Positions 1 to 8,220 are shown, numbered from the stretch's first letter. The stretch: DNA of 38,668 nt from an uncultured Lachnospiraceae bacterium (GCA_948688495.1 CAPQSW010000033.1:1-38668); one strand, 5' to 3'. Translations and numbers: made by a program. Notes: a model not told the origin generated them from the sequence alone.

Positions 1-142
1 ATGTTGTTCCATCTTCCCGGCCATCGTTCAAATATATTTCAATCTGCCTTTTACGCCAGTCTACAATCCAATACTCAGAAACACCAACCTTTCTATAAAT
101 TTCCATTTTTTCATTCCGATCATATTCTTCCGTTGAACTATC
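1..142 (-). pseudogene. Truncated second Uma2-family gene (C-terminal part, cut by window edge)
   Basis: Read on the minus strand, this stretch encodes DSSTEEYDRNEK, then YRKVGVSEYWIVD, then QIEIYLNDG. This is the C-terminal core of the Uma2 (DUF820) PD-(D/E)XK nuclease-like family and parallels the intact neighbour's MDYNKK...GVREYWIVDP segment. The frame opens just after a TGA near 163-161, inside the end of the upstream Uma2 gene. It has no plausible start and lacks the N-terminal half of the fold. I infer a remnant of a tandem duplication or of recombination between two Uma2 genes. The rest lies outside the window, so how far the frame continues is unknown. Confidence 0.6.
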
Positions 143-147
143 GCCCG

Positions 148-702
148 CTATTCCATATTTATATCAGCAAAGTCAATTTCAAAATCCTCATATATCCCAG
201 CTTTTACTTTGTCCAAAAAAGAATATTGTTCAAAGGTCTCATGCTCAAAATTATAAACCATTATCATCTGTTTCACCGGATCAACAATCCAATATTCCCT
301 GACGCCTGCCGTGCCGTATTTTAGTAATTTTTTGTTGTAATCCATTTGGCGGCTGGAAGGTGATACAATTTCTATAATCCAATCCGGCGCACCCTTGCAT
401 CCATCGTCCGTAAGCTTGTTTTTGTCACAGATTACAGAAATGTCAGGCTCAAGATATATTTCTTTATCAACATTCAAAAATACTGCAAACGGTGCTGGAT
501 AAACTTCACACTCTCCGTTTTTACTATGAATGTAATTCCCTATTGTCCAATCAAGAAAATGCACAAGTTTCTGATGAATTCTATTTGGTGTTGCCAACAT
601 ATACAATTCACCGTCAATTAGTTCTGCCCTTTGTCCATCCGGCAGATTATAAATGTCTTCCATTGTGTAATAATCCAATTGTTTTGCTGTTGCTGCATTC
701 AT
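148..702 (-). CDS. Uma2 family (DUF820) restriction endonuclease-like protein
   Basis: This is a 184-residue protein of the usual Uma2 length. It has an N-terminal YTMEDIYNLPDGQRAELIDG, a central EPDISVI segment and then WIIEIVSPSS and GVREYWIVDP. These carry the Asp and Glu-x-Val/Ile pattern of the PD-(D/E)XK fold found in this family. The family is widespread in Bacteria, often in many copies, and its cellular substrate is not established. The ATG at 702 is preceded by GGAAGGTGA at good spacing. The gene lies downstream of metA on the same strand with about 70 bp between them. A truncated relative follows directly. The fold assignment is firm, but the nuclease function is only inferred from the family. 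Confidence 0.85.
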   Translation of the reverse strand: MNAATAKQLDYYTMEDIYNLPDGQRAELIDGELYMLATPNRIHQKLVHFLDWTIGNYIHSKNGECEVYPAPFAVFLNVDKEIYLEPDISVICDKNKLTDDGCKGAPDWIIEIVSPSSRQMDYNKKLLKYGTAGVREYWIVDPVKQMIMVYNFEHETFEQYSFLDKVKAGIYEDFEIDFADINME

Positions 703-770
703 CGAATCACCTTCCCTTTTCTGTATTATATTTAAAATAGTATAAAGTGCAGTAAACCCACATATTCACG

Positions 771-1694
771 CTACCTGGCTTTTACCGCCGTATACTCATA
801 GGGCGTTGCCTGGTACACGTAGTAATTCAGCCAGTTGGAATACAGCGCATTGGCATGGGCACGCCACTGCAGATTGGGGCGAATCGTACAGTCATCATCC
901 ACGTAATAATTCTTCGGTATCCGGATAGGAAGGCCCTTCTCCTTATCTCGCATATACTCCGTATGTAACGTAACCCTGTCGTATTCCGGATGCCCCATCA
1001 CAAAAATCTTTTTCCCAGTGGTATCCATCAGAAGAAATACCCCTGCCTCAGCAGATTCGGCAAGAACGGTGAGCCCTGGAACCTTATCAATGTCCTCCCT
1101 GCGCACCTCTGTATGGCGGGAATGCGGTGCAAGGAAATAATCGTCAAATCCACGCACCAGAGGAATCTTACGGTTGCTGACCTTGTGCTCAAAGATACCA
1201 AACATCTTCTCCTCAAGCTTATGTTTGGGGATATGATAGTGGTAATAAAGCCCCGCCTGCGCCCCCCAGCAAAGGTGCATAGTGGATGTTACATTTGTCT
1301 TTGTCCATGCGCAGATTTCTTCAAATTCCTCCCAGTAATCCACTTCCTCATACTCCATCTGCTCTACTGGGGCACCGGTGATAATAAAGCCGTCAAATTT
1401 CTGGTCCCTAATTTCATCAAACGTATTATAAAACTTATTCAAATGGTTGCTTGAGGTATTGCGGGATTCATGGCTGCTCACCACCACAAATGTCACATCC
1501 ACCTGCAAAGGCGTGTTCGAAAGCTCCCGCAAAATCTGCAGTTCTGTATCCTCCTTCAAAGGCATTAAATTCAGGATTCCAACTTCAATGGGACGGATGT
1601 CCTGATGCATTGCCCGGTTTTCATCCATTGTAAATACATTCTCCCGCTCCAGCTTTTCCCGCGCTGGCAATCCGCTTTGAACTTTAATCGGCAT
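771..1694 (-). CDS. metA: Homoserine O-acyltransferase, probably acetyl-CoA specific
   Basis: The 307-residue product transfers an acyl group to the hydroxyl of homoserine, the committed step of methionine synthesis. The nucleophile is Cys142 in HLCWGAQ, with the HPEY His/Glu pair at about 234-236. The residue that sets acyl specificity in MetA, position 111, is Glu (GAPVEQ). Characterised enzymes with Glu111 use acetyl-CoA, whereas the E. coli succinyl enzyme has Gly. I therefore infer homoserine O-acetyltransferase activity despite the common name succinyltransferase. I chose the internal ATG at 1694, not the one at 1730. It gives the family N-terminus MPIKVQSGLP, follows AGAAGGAATG, and avoids overlapping ligA. 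It lies 19 bp after ligA, probably in one transcript. No SAM or T-box leader is visible. Confidence 0.93.
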   Translation of the reverse strand: MPIKVQSGLPAREKLERENVFTMDENRAMHQDIRPIEVGILNLMPLKEDTELQILRELSNTPLQVDVTFVVVSSHESRNTSSNHLNKFYNTFDEIRDQKFDGFIITGAPVEQMEYEEVDYWEEFEEICAWTKTNVTSTMHLCWGAQAGLYYHYHIPKHKLEEKMFGIFEHKVSNRKIPLVRGFDDYFLAPHSRHTEVRREDIDKVPGLTVLAESAEAGVFLLMDTTGKKIFVMGHPEYDRVTLHTEYMRDKEKGLPIRIPKNYYVDDDCTIRPNLQWRAHANALYSNWLNYYVYQATPYEYTAVKAR

Positions 1695-1713
1695 AAAACA
1701 TTCCTTCTTTCTA

Positions 1714-3726
1714 TTACAATTTATTTTCATTCAGCATTTTCATCAGTTCTTCCTCTGAAATCACCTGTATTCCAAGCTCCTGCGCTTTCACGAGCTTGCT
1801 GCCGGCGTTCTCCCCTGCAAGAACAATGGACGTCTTCTTGGAAACAGAGCCGGATACCTTGCCACCCTGCGCCTCAATCAATGCAGCGGCTTCTTTCCTG
1901 CCAAGCGTCGGCAGGGTTCCGGTAATCACAAATGTCATATCCCCAAAACGGCTGCCCCGCGGCTGCTCTTTAGACTGCATGTTGACGCCGTATGATTTCA
2001 TCCGCTTCACAATCTGTCTATTTTCTTCCTTATCAAAAAAATCTAAAATGCAGCCTGCACTGACCTCGCCAATATCATTGACATTCTGTAAGGCCTCTTT
2101 ATCCGCTTCCATCAAGTCATCGATCGTCTGAAATTCCCTTAAAATCTCCTTTGCAGCGGCTTTTCCCACATTAGGGATTCCAAATCCCGTCAAAAGCTGG
2201 CTGGCATCATTTTCCTTTGACTTCTCAATGGCATTTAATAACTTATCGGTATTTTTCTCTTTACCGATAATCCCCTCCGCAATCAATTCCTCCCGGTGTT
2301 CCCGAAGCGTATAAATATCGGCAATATTCTGAAGATATCCAAGTCGTACAAGTTCTTCGATATACACCGTTCCAAACCCCTTAATATCCATGGCATCCCT
2401 GCCCACAAAATTGATGATATGGCGTTCTAACTGCGCCGGACAGTTTGGTGAGGTACACTTAATATCTGCGTTATCATTCTCCCTCTGGGCCTTAGCCCCG
2501 CACACCGGACATGTTTCGGGCAGACGGTAAGGCACGGTTCCTTCCGGCCGCTTTTCTTTTAATACTTTGCGGACCTTTGGAATAATTTCACCCGATTTGT
2601 ATACCTGGATTCTATCACCGATACGGATATCAAGTTCATCAATAAAATCCTGGTTATGCAGCGTCGCCCGGGAAACACTGGTTCCACACAAACGCACCGG
2701 TTCAAAAATAGCAGTCGGCGTAATCCTCCCGGTTCTCCCCACAGATAATTCAATATCTAACAGTGTCGTCTCCTTTTCTTCCGGCGGATATTTGTATGCC
2801 ACCGCCCAGCGGGGCACCTTTGAGGTGGCTCCAAGCTTCTCCCTGTCCGCAAAAGAATTGATTTTTACGACAGCGCCGTCTATATCATACCCTAAATTTC
2901 CACGGTTGTCACCTATCGCACAGATTGCATCCCAGACTTCCTCTTTGGTACGGCAGACCCGGTAATCATCTATGACAGGGATTTTATTTTTTTTGAGATA
3001 GTTATATCCCTCGGTGTGGGTTAATATTTCCATTCCCCCAATCTGCTGGATATTAAATACAAACATCGAAAGTCCCCGCTCCTTGGTCACCTTGCTGTCC
3101 AATTGACGCAACGTTCCGGCAGCACAGTTCCTGGGATTGGCAAAGGGCTTCTTTCCAATCAGCTCCTGCATCTCATTCACCCTCTGGAAATCCTTCTCCT
3201 TCATATAGACCTCTCCACGGATTTCCAGATAATCCACAGGCTCTTTCAACTTCCTTTTTACATCCGGGATTACCCTGGCATTGGCGGTCACATCCTCACC
3301 AAAATTAACGCCGTCCCCGCGTGTCAGCGCCAGGGCAAGCTCGCCCTGTTCATAGCGGAGTGCCATGGACAGGCCGTCAATCTTATATTCCACTACAAAT
3401 TCCGGCTCCCCAAGCCGCCTTTTCATTTCCTCTACAAATTCTTCTACTTCTTCCCGGGAAAATACATCCTGTAAACTCAGCATCGGAACATTATGGCGGA
3501 CCAGCACGCCTGCCTCACGTTTTGCCGCTCCCCCAACCTTCTGGGTCGGGGAATCCTTGGTAACAAGTTCTGGAAATTCCTGCTCCAGCTTCTTTAATTC
3601 CTGCATTTTCATATCGTATTCATAATCGCTGATTTCTGGATTATCCTGGTTATAGTAACGGTCAATATGGTATTCCAATTCCTTTTTAAGCTCTTTTATC
3701 CTTGTCTGCGCCTGATTTTGTTCCAT
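1714..3726 (-). CDS. ligA: NAD-dependent DNA ligase
   Basis: The 670-residue protein seals nicks during replication and repair using NAD+ and is full length for LigA. The adenylated lysine is Lys115 in the EYKIDG motif. An OB fold follows, then a zinc site with Cys406, Cys409, Cys424 and Cys429. Helix-hairpin-helix repeats lie at about 440-580 and a C-terminal BRCT domain from about 590 (FVITGTL). The ATG at 3726 is two bases after the stop of the upstream pseudouridine synthase, with GGAAAGGA as ribosome binding site, so the two are probably translationally coupled. MetA follows after 19 bp. Nothing in the domain set appears damaged. Confidence 0.98.
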   Translation of the reverse strand: MEQNQAQTRIKELKKELEYHIDRYYNQDNPEISDYEYDMKMQELKKLEQEFPELVTKDSPTQKVGGAAKREAGVLVRHNVPMLSLQDVFSREEVEEFVEEMKRRLGEPEFVVEYKIDGLSMALRYEQGELALALTRGDGVNFGEDVTANARVIPDVKRKLKEPVDYLEIRGEVYMKEKDFQRVNEMQELIGKKPFANPRNCAAGTLRQLDSKVTKERGLSMFVFNIQQIGGMEILTHTEGYNYLKKNKIPVIDDYRVCRTKEEVWDAICAIGDNRGNLGYDIDGAVVKINSFADREKLGATSKVPRWAVAYKYPPEEKETTLLDIELSVGRTGRITPTAIFEPVRLCGTSVSRATLHNQDFIDELDIRIGDRIQVYKSGEIIPKVRKVLKEKRPEGTVPYRLPETCPVCGAKAQRENDNADIKCTSPNCPAQLERHIINFVGRDAMDIKGFGTVYIEELVRLGYLQNIADIYTLREHREELIAEGIIGKEKNTDKLLNAIEKSKENDASQLLTGFGIPNVGKAAAKEILREFQTIDDLMEADKEALQNVNDIGEVSAGCILDFFDKEENRQIVKRMKSYGVNMQSKEQPRGSRFGDMTFVITGTLPTLGRKEAAALIEAQGGKVSGSVSKKTSIVLAGENAGSKLVKAQELGIQVISEEELMKMLNENKL

Positions 3727-3728
3727 AA

Positions 3729-4481
3729 TTAATCCTTTCCTTTCCCCTTAAGAATTACCGTCTCACTGGAAGAATATTTTATCTGTTTCTGTAATTCCTG
3801 CCACTCCTCCCGTGTCACTTTACGATATGCACCCTCCCTTAGATCTCCAAGATGGATATTCATAATACGCACCCGTTTCAAATCTACGACACGATACCCA
3901 AATGCTTCACACATTCTGCGTATCTGCCGATTCAAGCCTTGTGTCAGAATAATGCGAAATGATCTTCTTCCAACCTTTTCCACTTTGCAGGGTCTGGTTG
4001 TTGCATCCAGTTCTTCCAAATACACACCCTCTGCCAGCTCTCTGAGAAATTCCTTTGTAACCTCACGGTTGACCTTGACAATATATTCTTTCTCATGATA
4101 ATTACCGCTGCGCATCATCTTATTTACCAAGTCTCCCTGATTCGTCATAAGAAGCAGTCCATGGGATTTCTTATCTAAACGCCCAATAGGATAAATGCGT
4201 TTCGGATATTTTATGAAATCTACAATATTATCCTTCTCCCGCTTCTCAGCAGTACATACAATGCCCTCAGGTTTATTTACAGCAATAAGAATAACTTCTT
4301 CTTCTCTCGAGACCAGCTTGTTTCCATACATGACCACATCACCGGGAAATACCCTTTCTCCCGCCATTGCTGCCCTTCCGTTGATCGTCACACGCTGCAT
4401 TTCAATCTGGCGATCCGCTTCCCTGCGTGAACAGATACCAGCCTCACTTAAATACTTATTGATTCTTACGGATTCCTCCAT
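3729..4481 (-). CDS. rluF: RluF-like 23S rRNA pseudouridine synthase
   Basis: This RsuA/RluB/RluE/RluF-family enzyme isomerises a uridine in 23S rRNA. An N-terminal S4 RNA-binding domain begins at RINKYLSEAGICSRREAD. The catalytic domain has VNKPEGIV and the IGRLDKKSHGLLL loop carrying the catalytic Asp, then the family motif GLNRQIRRMCEAFGY. The combination DNIVDF...PIGRLD and NRQIRRMCE is closest to RluF (U2604 modification) rather than RluB, but the target base is inferred. A GTG four codons upstream (4493) is an alternative start. I prefer the ATG at 4481 because GGGGA lies about five bases before it and the family starts near here. It precedes ligA with a 2-bp gap. Confidence 0.88.
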   Translation of the reverse strand: MEESVRINKYLSEAGICSRREADRQIEMQRVTINGRAAMAGERVFPGDVVMYGNKLVSREEEVILIAVNKPEGIVCTAEKREKDNIVDFIKYPKRIYPIGRLDKKSHGLLLMTNQGDLVNKMMRSGNYHEKEYIVKVNREVTKEFLRELAEGVYLEELDATTRPCKVEKVGRRSFRIILTQGLNRQIRRMCEAFGYRVVDLKRVRIMNIHLGDLREGAYRKVTREEWQELQKQIKYSSSETVILKGKGKD

Positions 4482-4589
4482 CACTTTCCCCACTTTCTTC
4501 CAAAATAACAGCCCGAAAATATCCTGCCAGACAGTAAATCATACGATTCGTAACAGTTCTGCCCACAACATTCGCAAGGGCTGCTGCAA

Positions 4590-5021
4590 TTACAAAAAAC
4601 GTTTCAGCCGCTCAATATTTTCTTCTTCAAAATCCATCAGTTCTTCCGCCAGCTCATTGGCCATACTCCCGCTGTTTTTGTTATTGTGTTTTGCTTTCAT
4701 AAGGTCTGTAATTCCCCTGGCATTTCCCTGGATTACCATATCTGCCACATGGTTTGTACTGATATTCAGCATTGTATTTGCCTGGATAGAGCCCCACAGC
4801 ATGGCCTTTTGCATACTGGAATCCTTTGCCAGCAGTCCATGCTCCCACAACCCGGCTTCCGCCCTCCGTTCAAAATCACGGAAACGATTTCTCTCTGCAG
4901 TCAATTCATAGGCAAATTCCTGATTATAGATCTTTCCCATCAGGGCATCAATGGCATTTACAGCCATAGAAGCATTTTTCCTTGTTTCTTTTAATACATT
5001 GATTTCCTCATTATTACGCAT
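4590..5021 (-). CDS. Uncharacterised small helical protein
   Basis: This 143-residue protein has no family I recognise. It is rich in Ala, Glu, Asn and Met and appears wholly alpha-helical. It has no signal peptide or membrane segment and no Cys. Its most distinctive central stretch is ISTNHVADMVIQGNARGITD. It ends in a strongly acidic helix with EELMDFEEENIE. A four-helix-bundle protein is possible, but this is only an impression. The start at 5021 is well supported by AGGAGG seven bases upstream. That Shine-Dalgarno partly lies in one arm of a perfect hairpin (5030-5050), which suggests control of translation. The gene stands alone between the SH3-protein terminator and the rluF-ligA-metA cluster. 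Confidence 0.75.
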   Translation of the reverse strand: MRNNEEINVLKETRKNASMAVNAIDALMGKIYNQEFAYELTAERNRFRDFERRAEAGLWEHGLLAKDSSMQKAMLWGSIQANTMLNISTNHVADMVIQGNARGITDLMKAKHNNKNSGSMANELAEELMDFEEENIERLKRFL

Positions 5022-5029
5022 AGTTTCCT

Positions 5030-5050
5030 CCTAATGGTTTTACCATTAGG
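5030..5050 (-). promoter_or_regulatory. Perfect hairpin overlapping the ribosome binding site
   Basis: The minus strand reads CCTAATGGT, AAA, ACCATTAGG, a perfect 9-bp stem with a 3-base loop. The last three bases of the 3' arm are the first AGG of the AGGAGG Shine-Dalgarno at 5032-5027. In RNA the stem could hide part of the ribosome binding site. In DNA it could instead be a repressor operator. The sequence alone cannot decide between these. Confidence 0.55.
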
Positions 5051-5160
5051 TTGAAACATTTTTCTTTTTTTATACTGCTTTATGAGAAACAGTTTTCTAT
5101 GGTTTGTGATATACAAATCCAAATCAAATGCAGTAAATTTCCTTATGCGCCCCTGTGCAT

Positions 5161-5192
5161 TTAAAAGGGATTGCCTGTGCAGGCAATCCCTT
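5161..5192 (-). terminator. Rho-independent terminator of the SH3-domain gene
   Basis: AAGGGATTGCC and GGCAATCCCTT form a perfect 11-bp stem around the loop TGCACA (minus strand), followed by TTTTAA. It lies about 20 bp past the stop at 5214 and separates that gene from the small unknown gene. Confidence 0.9.
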
Positions 5193-5213
5193 ATTTACTG
5201 TGTAGGAAACTTT

Positions 5214-6398
5214 CTAATTATTCAGCAATAAATCTGTTCTGATATACCCGGTGTTTCCATTCCATTCTACTTTCGTCCAGCCCTCTGCGTAACTGAGAAC
5301 AATGGTAATGCTGTCACCAACTGCTGTAGTACCTACAAGCTCTGATGTCTCATCCATAGATTTACGAACATTATAACCGTCGTTGGCTGTCAAGACTGTG
5401 CCTTCCGGTACATAATTTAACCCAGAACTATTTCCCTCATCATCCGTATTTCCGTCATCCGTATTTCCATCATCCGTATCTCCATCATCTGTCGCCTCGG
5501 GTTCTTCCGGCTGCTGTCCATCGTCTTCCGACTGTTGTTCTTCCTGTTGCTGTCCATCGTCTTCCGGCTGTTGTTCTTCCGATTTCGTATCTTCTTCCTC
5601 CTCTGGCGGAGTATAGGATTCCTTCCAATTCGCAATGGCGTCCGCAATCTCATTCAATTTCGTCTGCAAATCATCATTTTCTGCAACTTTTTTATCGTAC
5701 TCCGTCTGAACTTCTTTCTGAAGCTTTTGTATCTCATCACTCTGTTCAAATTCTTCCATCAGGGCAATAATCTTCTTCTTAGGTTTTAACTCCTGTAATT
5801 CACGGTTAAAGGAACTATAACGGTTATTGATATATAATTCTCCATTTTTGTCCGTCTGAAGATAGAAAACGTTCAATCCCGGAAGCGTCTCATCCACTCC
5901 TGCAAATTTCATCTCATAAACAGCCGCAACAATGTAAGTTCCTTCCTTTGAACCGTCTGTAACCGTACAGGATACATTGCCATAGCTTTCCACATGCTCA
6001 TTCATCATTTTGATGTAGTCTTTTTCCATATCAGACAGTTTCTTTGCGATACCGGAAAGTTTATCCAGATCTCCTGCCGCATAGGAATTGTAATAAGTAG
6101 AAATCAGCTCCATAATCTCCGGGTGCTCATCTGCTTTTTGCTCCTTATCCGCAGAATTATCTTCCGTATCTTTGCTGCTGTCTTCTACTGCGTCCTTGTC
6201 TGTATTCTCTTGTTGGGAGACAACTTTGTCGTCAGCCGCATCCTTCTTATTACCATTATTCACAGCCGTAACCGCTAAAAATGCGACAAGTGCTACTGTC
6301 ACTACGCCTGCTGAGATATATTTTATATTATTTTTGCAAAAAGTTACAATCTTATCTATATCAAATCCGTTATCGGATTTTTTATCCAATTTAGCCAT
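5214..6398 (-). CDS. Membrane-anchored protein with C-terminal bacterial SH3 domain
   Basis: The 394-residue protein has a short basic cytoplasmic N-terminus, one membrane segment at about 27-49 and a long extracytoplasmic part. That part begins with a Lys/Asp/Glu-rich linker, then a globular region at about 90-200 (EIMELISTYYNSYAAGDLDK). A predicted coiled coil follows at about 205-265, then a very acidic Gln/Glu/Asp linker made of tandem repeats. An SH3b domain closes the protein (VLTANDGYNVRKS...GWTKVEWNGNTGYIRTDLL). SH3b domains usually bind cell-wall peptides or glycans, so a wall-associated role is inferred. I cannot assign a catalytic domain. The ATG at 6398 follows AAGGAGAG. The gene is monocistronic, with a strong terminator behind it and tRNA-Arg upstream on the same strand. 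Confidence 0.85.
   Translation of the reverse strand: MAKLDKKSDNGFDIDKIVTFCKNNIKYISAGVVTVALVAFLAVTAVNNGNKKDAADDKVVSQQENTDKDAVEDSSKDTEDNSADKEQKADEHPEIMELISTYYNSYAAGDLDKLSGIAKKLSDMEKDYIKMMNEHVESYGNVSCTVTDGSKEGTYIVAAVYEMKFAGVDETLPGLNVFYLQTDKNGELYINNRYSSFNRELQELKPKKKIIALMEEFEQSDEIQKLQKEVQTEYDKKVAENDDLQTKLNEIADAIANWKESYTPPEEEEDTKSEEQQPEDDGQQQEEQQSEDDGQQPEEPEATDDGDTDDGNTDDGNTDDEGNSSGLNYVPEGTVLTANDGYNVRKSMDETSELVGTTAVGDSITIVLSYAEGWTKVEWNGNTGYIRTDLLLNN
5438..5497 (-). repeat. In-frame 15-bp tandem repeat (about four units)
   Basis: The plus strand shows CATCATCCGTATTTC, CGTCATCCGTATTTC, CATCATCCGTATCTC and CATCATCTGTCGCCT. They encode the acidic GNTDD/GDTDD repeats of the SH3 protein. The units keep the reading frame. 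Confidence 0.85.
5515..5585 (-). repeat. In-frame 36-bp tandem repeat (about two units)
   Basis: TGTCCATCGTCTTCCG recurs at 5515 and 5551, each followed by CTGTTGTTCTTCC with one base change. It encodes the Gln/Glu/Asp-rich part of the linker in the SH3 protein. Confidence 0.8.
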
Positions 6399-6503
6399 CT
6401 TCTCTCCTTATTCTGATACGCTTCTTCCTAGAAACATCATCTATATGTACAAAACTTCCCCAGCGCTTCCATCGATGGGAAAATTATCTTCAATAGTTGC
6501 AAA

Positions 6504-6575
6504 TACACCCAGAGGGAATCGAACCCCCAGCCCCAGAACCGGAATCTGGTGTTTTATCCGTTAAACTATGGGTGC
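6504..6575 (-). tRNA. tRNA-Arg (anticodon CCG)
   Basis: This is a 72-base cloverleaf on the minus strand. The acceptor is GCACCCA paired with TGGGTGT (one G-U pair at the end), with discriminator A. The D stem is GTTT/AAAC. The anticodon stem CCAGA/TCTGG closes the loop TTCCGGT, giving anticodon CCG (Arg). The T arm carries TTCGATT. CCA is not encoded. It lies between aroK and the SH3-protein gene, on the same strand as both. Confidence 0.95.
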
Positions 6576-6620
6576 CTTTCCAATATTTTTACGAGCCAAG
6601 TTATTATAGCATACTTTATT

Positions 6621-7154
6621 TCAAAAATCAAAGCCTATTTTTTCGAATCTTAATTTTTTCTCAATCTCCTGTGCAATCTCCTGTGGAGTATTCCTATCTG
6701 TTGCAACCACAACTTCTCCTGCTGCCTCATAATATGGGATTCTTTTTCCCAAAAGCTCCCTGATATATGATACATTCATATTTCCATTTAAAATGGGACG
6801 CCCATCATCCCCCTGTACCCTGGACAGAATGGTCTTTGGTTCTGCCGTCAGCAATACGACGACGCCGTTTTCCTGCATCAGACTGACATTCTCCTGCCGC
6901 AGTGCCATTCCGCCTCCACAGGAAATTATCTTATGTTTTTCCTTAAGAAGCTCCTTAAGAAGCTCCGTTTCCATATCACGGAACGCCTGCTCTCCCTGTG
7001 CCTTAAATATTTCCGGAATGCTGCGGTTCTGCTGCTGTACAATCCGCGCGTCCGTATCTATTTCTTCATATCCTAACAATTCTGACAGCTTCTGGGACAC
7101 CGTGGTTTTCCCTGTTCCCATAAACCCAATCAAAAAAATATTACATTTTCCCAT
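6621..7154 (-). CDS. aroK: Shikimate kinase
   Basis: The 177-residue cytosolic enzyme phosphorylates shikimate with ATP in the aromatic amino acid (chorismate) pathway. The Walker A loop is GFMGTGKT (10-17). Shikimate-binding residues are Asp33/Asp35 (EIDTDARI), Arg59 in FRDMETE and the GGG at 80-82. The lid arginine lies in DDGRPIL. Length is normal for the family. The ATG at 7154 lies inside the end of aroD (14-bp overlap), so translation is probably coupled and the two pathway enzymes are made together. tRNA-Arg follows 45 bp downstream. Confidence 0.96.
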   Translation of the reverse strand: MGKCNIFLIGFMGTGKTTVSQKLSELLGYEEIDTDARIVQQQNRSIPEIFKAQGEQAFRDMETELLKELLKEKHKIISCGGGMALRQENVSLMQENGVVVLLTAEPKTILSRVQGDDGRPILNGNMNVSYIRELLGKRIPYYEAAGEVVVATDRNTPQEIAQEIEKKLRFEKIGFDF

Positions 7155-7911
7155 TTTCTGATTCCATACTTTCTGACAGCTTCTCTAAAATATCTGCCAC
7201 ATCCTCAAGAGGCATCTGTCCCGGCGCTGATGTTCTGCCCAGGCTCGCAAATGTCATGCATGATCCAAAAACCTGCCCGCTGATGCGGGAAATAACCCCA
7301 AGCTCTCCCATTGCCATAGTTACCAACGGATAATCCGGGCTGTTTTGCTTCATCTGTGCCGTTGCTTCCAACAACCTGAGCACATCCAGCGGATTATGCG
7401 GCATTACCGCAAGCTTGCCAATGTCCGCTCCCGCCTGCTGCATCCCGGCCAGTTCCCTGTACATCTTAATCATATCCGGCGTATGGGAAAAATAATGGCT
7501 GGAACCAATCACATACTGTCCAAAGCCATGCAGCATCTCGATTACATGGGAAGGATCTGTAAGTTCTGGTATCTCGACGTCAAGCAAATCTGCTTTCCCT
7601 CCCTCTGCAATTCCCCGCAGAAGTTCCACATACATATCCTTGGAAATTTCCTGCTCTCCCCCCTGGCGTTTACTGCGGAAGGTACACAACAAAATAACGT
7701 CTCCACAAATTTCCTGCAGCCGGTATAATATCCGCTCTACTGCCTCTTGGCAGCTTGCCTTCCCGTACCAGTCTATGCGCCATTCCAGTACGTTTGCTCC
7801 CTGCTTTACTGCTGCTTCTGCGACTTTATATATTTTATCTTCTTCCGTTTCTACCACCGGGACGCAAATAAGAGGCCGTCCTTTCCCAATGGTCTGTTGT
7901 TTGATTCGCAT
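7141..7911 (-). CDS. aroD: Type I 3-dehydroquinate dehydratase
   Basis: The 256-residue class I enzyme converts 3-dehydroquinate to 3-dehydroshikimate through a Schiff base. The Schiff-base lysine is Lys166 (DIGKLAVMPHN) and the general acid-base is His139 (GSSHYFSHTP). The substrate-binding EWRIDW sits at 43-48. The frame is open 34 codons further upstream, but the ATG at 7911 has AGGAAG at seven bases and gives the family N-terminus. It overlaps aroK by 14 bp. Type I rather than type II is clear from the motifs. About 350 bp upstream of the start contain no intact gene, only the hicA remnant on the opposite strand. Confidence 0.95.
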   Translation of the reverse strand: MRIKQQTIGKGRPLICVPVVETEEDKIYKVAEAAVKQGANVLEWRIDWYGKASCQEAVERILYRLQEICGDVILLCTFRSKRQGGEQEISKDMYVELLRGIAEGGKADLLDVEIPELTDPSHVIEMLHGFGQYVIGSSHYFSHTPDMIKMYRELAGMQQAGADIGKLAVMPHNPLDVLRLLEATAQMKQNSPDYPLVTMAMGELGVISRISGQVFGSCMTFASLGRTSAPGQMPLEDVADILEKLSESMESENGKM

Positions 7912-8124
7912 GTTTTTACTTCCTGTATCTTCTATTGTTGTTAAAGATATTCCCATTATAACAGATTTCCCTGCTATTTCAAGCCTCAGCCAATCAAAAC
8001 TTTCTTCCCGCAAAAAGCAAATCCATATTTGCAGATTTCTTCCTTCGGTATTCCTTTTTCCACAGGGGCTGCCTCATACTTCATGGCGTCAATCTTCTGT
8101 TTTTGTAGTAAGCCCCAGATATTC

Positions 8125-8220
8125 CCAGAAAAACCCGGAAAGGTAAGCGTTCCGAATCATCCCGGCGACATCCCGAAAAGTATTGTTAAATCCATACGCA
8201 ATCAGGCGGGGCTGAAATAG
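8125..8220 (+). pseudogene. hicA: C-terminal remnant of a hicA mRNA interferase toxin gene
   Basis: The plus strand reads PEKPGKVSVPNHPGDIPK followed by SIVKSIRNQAGLK and a stop. This is the characteristic C-terminal third of HicA toxins (V-P-x-H-x-x-D-I-P-K then I-x-x-Q-A-G). The upstream half, including the catalytic Gly-Ser-His segment, is not recognisable in any plus-strand frame. The remnant ends 42 bp before the HicB-family gene, the normal hicA-hicB order and spacing. I infer a 5'-truncated, inactive toxin gene. Apart from this remnant, 7912-8262 shows nothing else I can call. Confidence 0.7.

Noticed and set aside
1694..1730. SAM riboswitch or T-box ahead of metA
   Set aside because: The gene starts 19 bp after ligA and there is no room for a leader.
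7986..8084. 32-codon minus-strand frame upstream of aroD
   Set aside because: No ribosome binding site and no family I recognise. It overlaps the unused upstream part of the aroD frame.
8029..8124. N-terminal part of the plus-strand frame ahead of the hicA tail
   Set aside because: The sequence does not resemble the HicA N-terminus or its catalytic histidine segment, and its start has no ribosome site.
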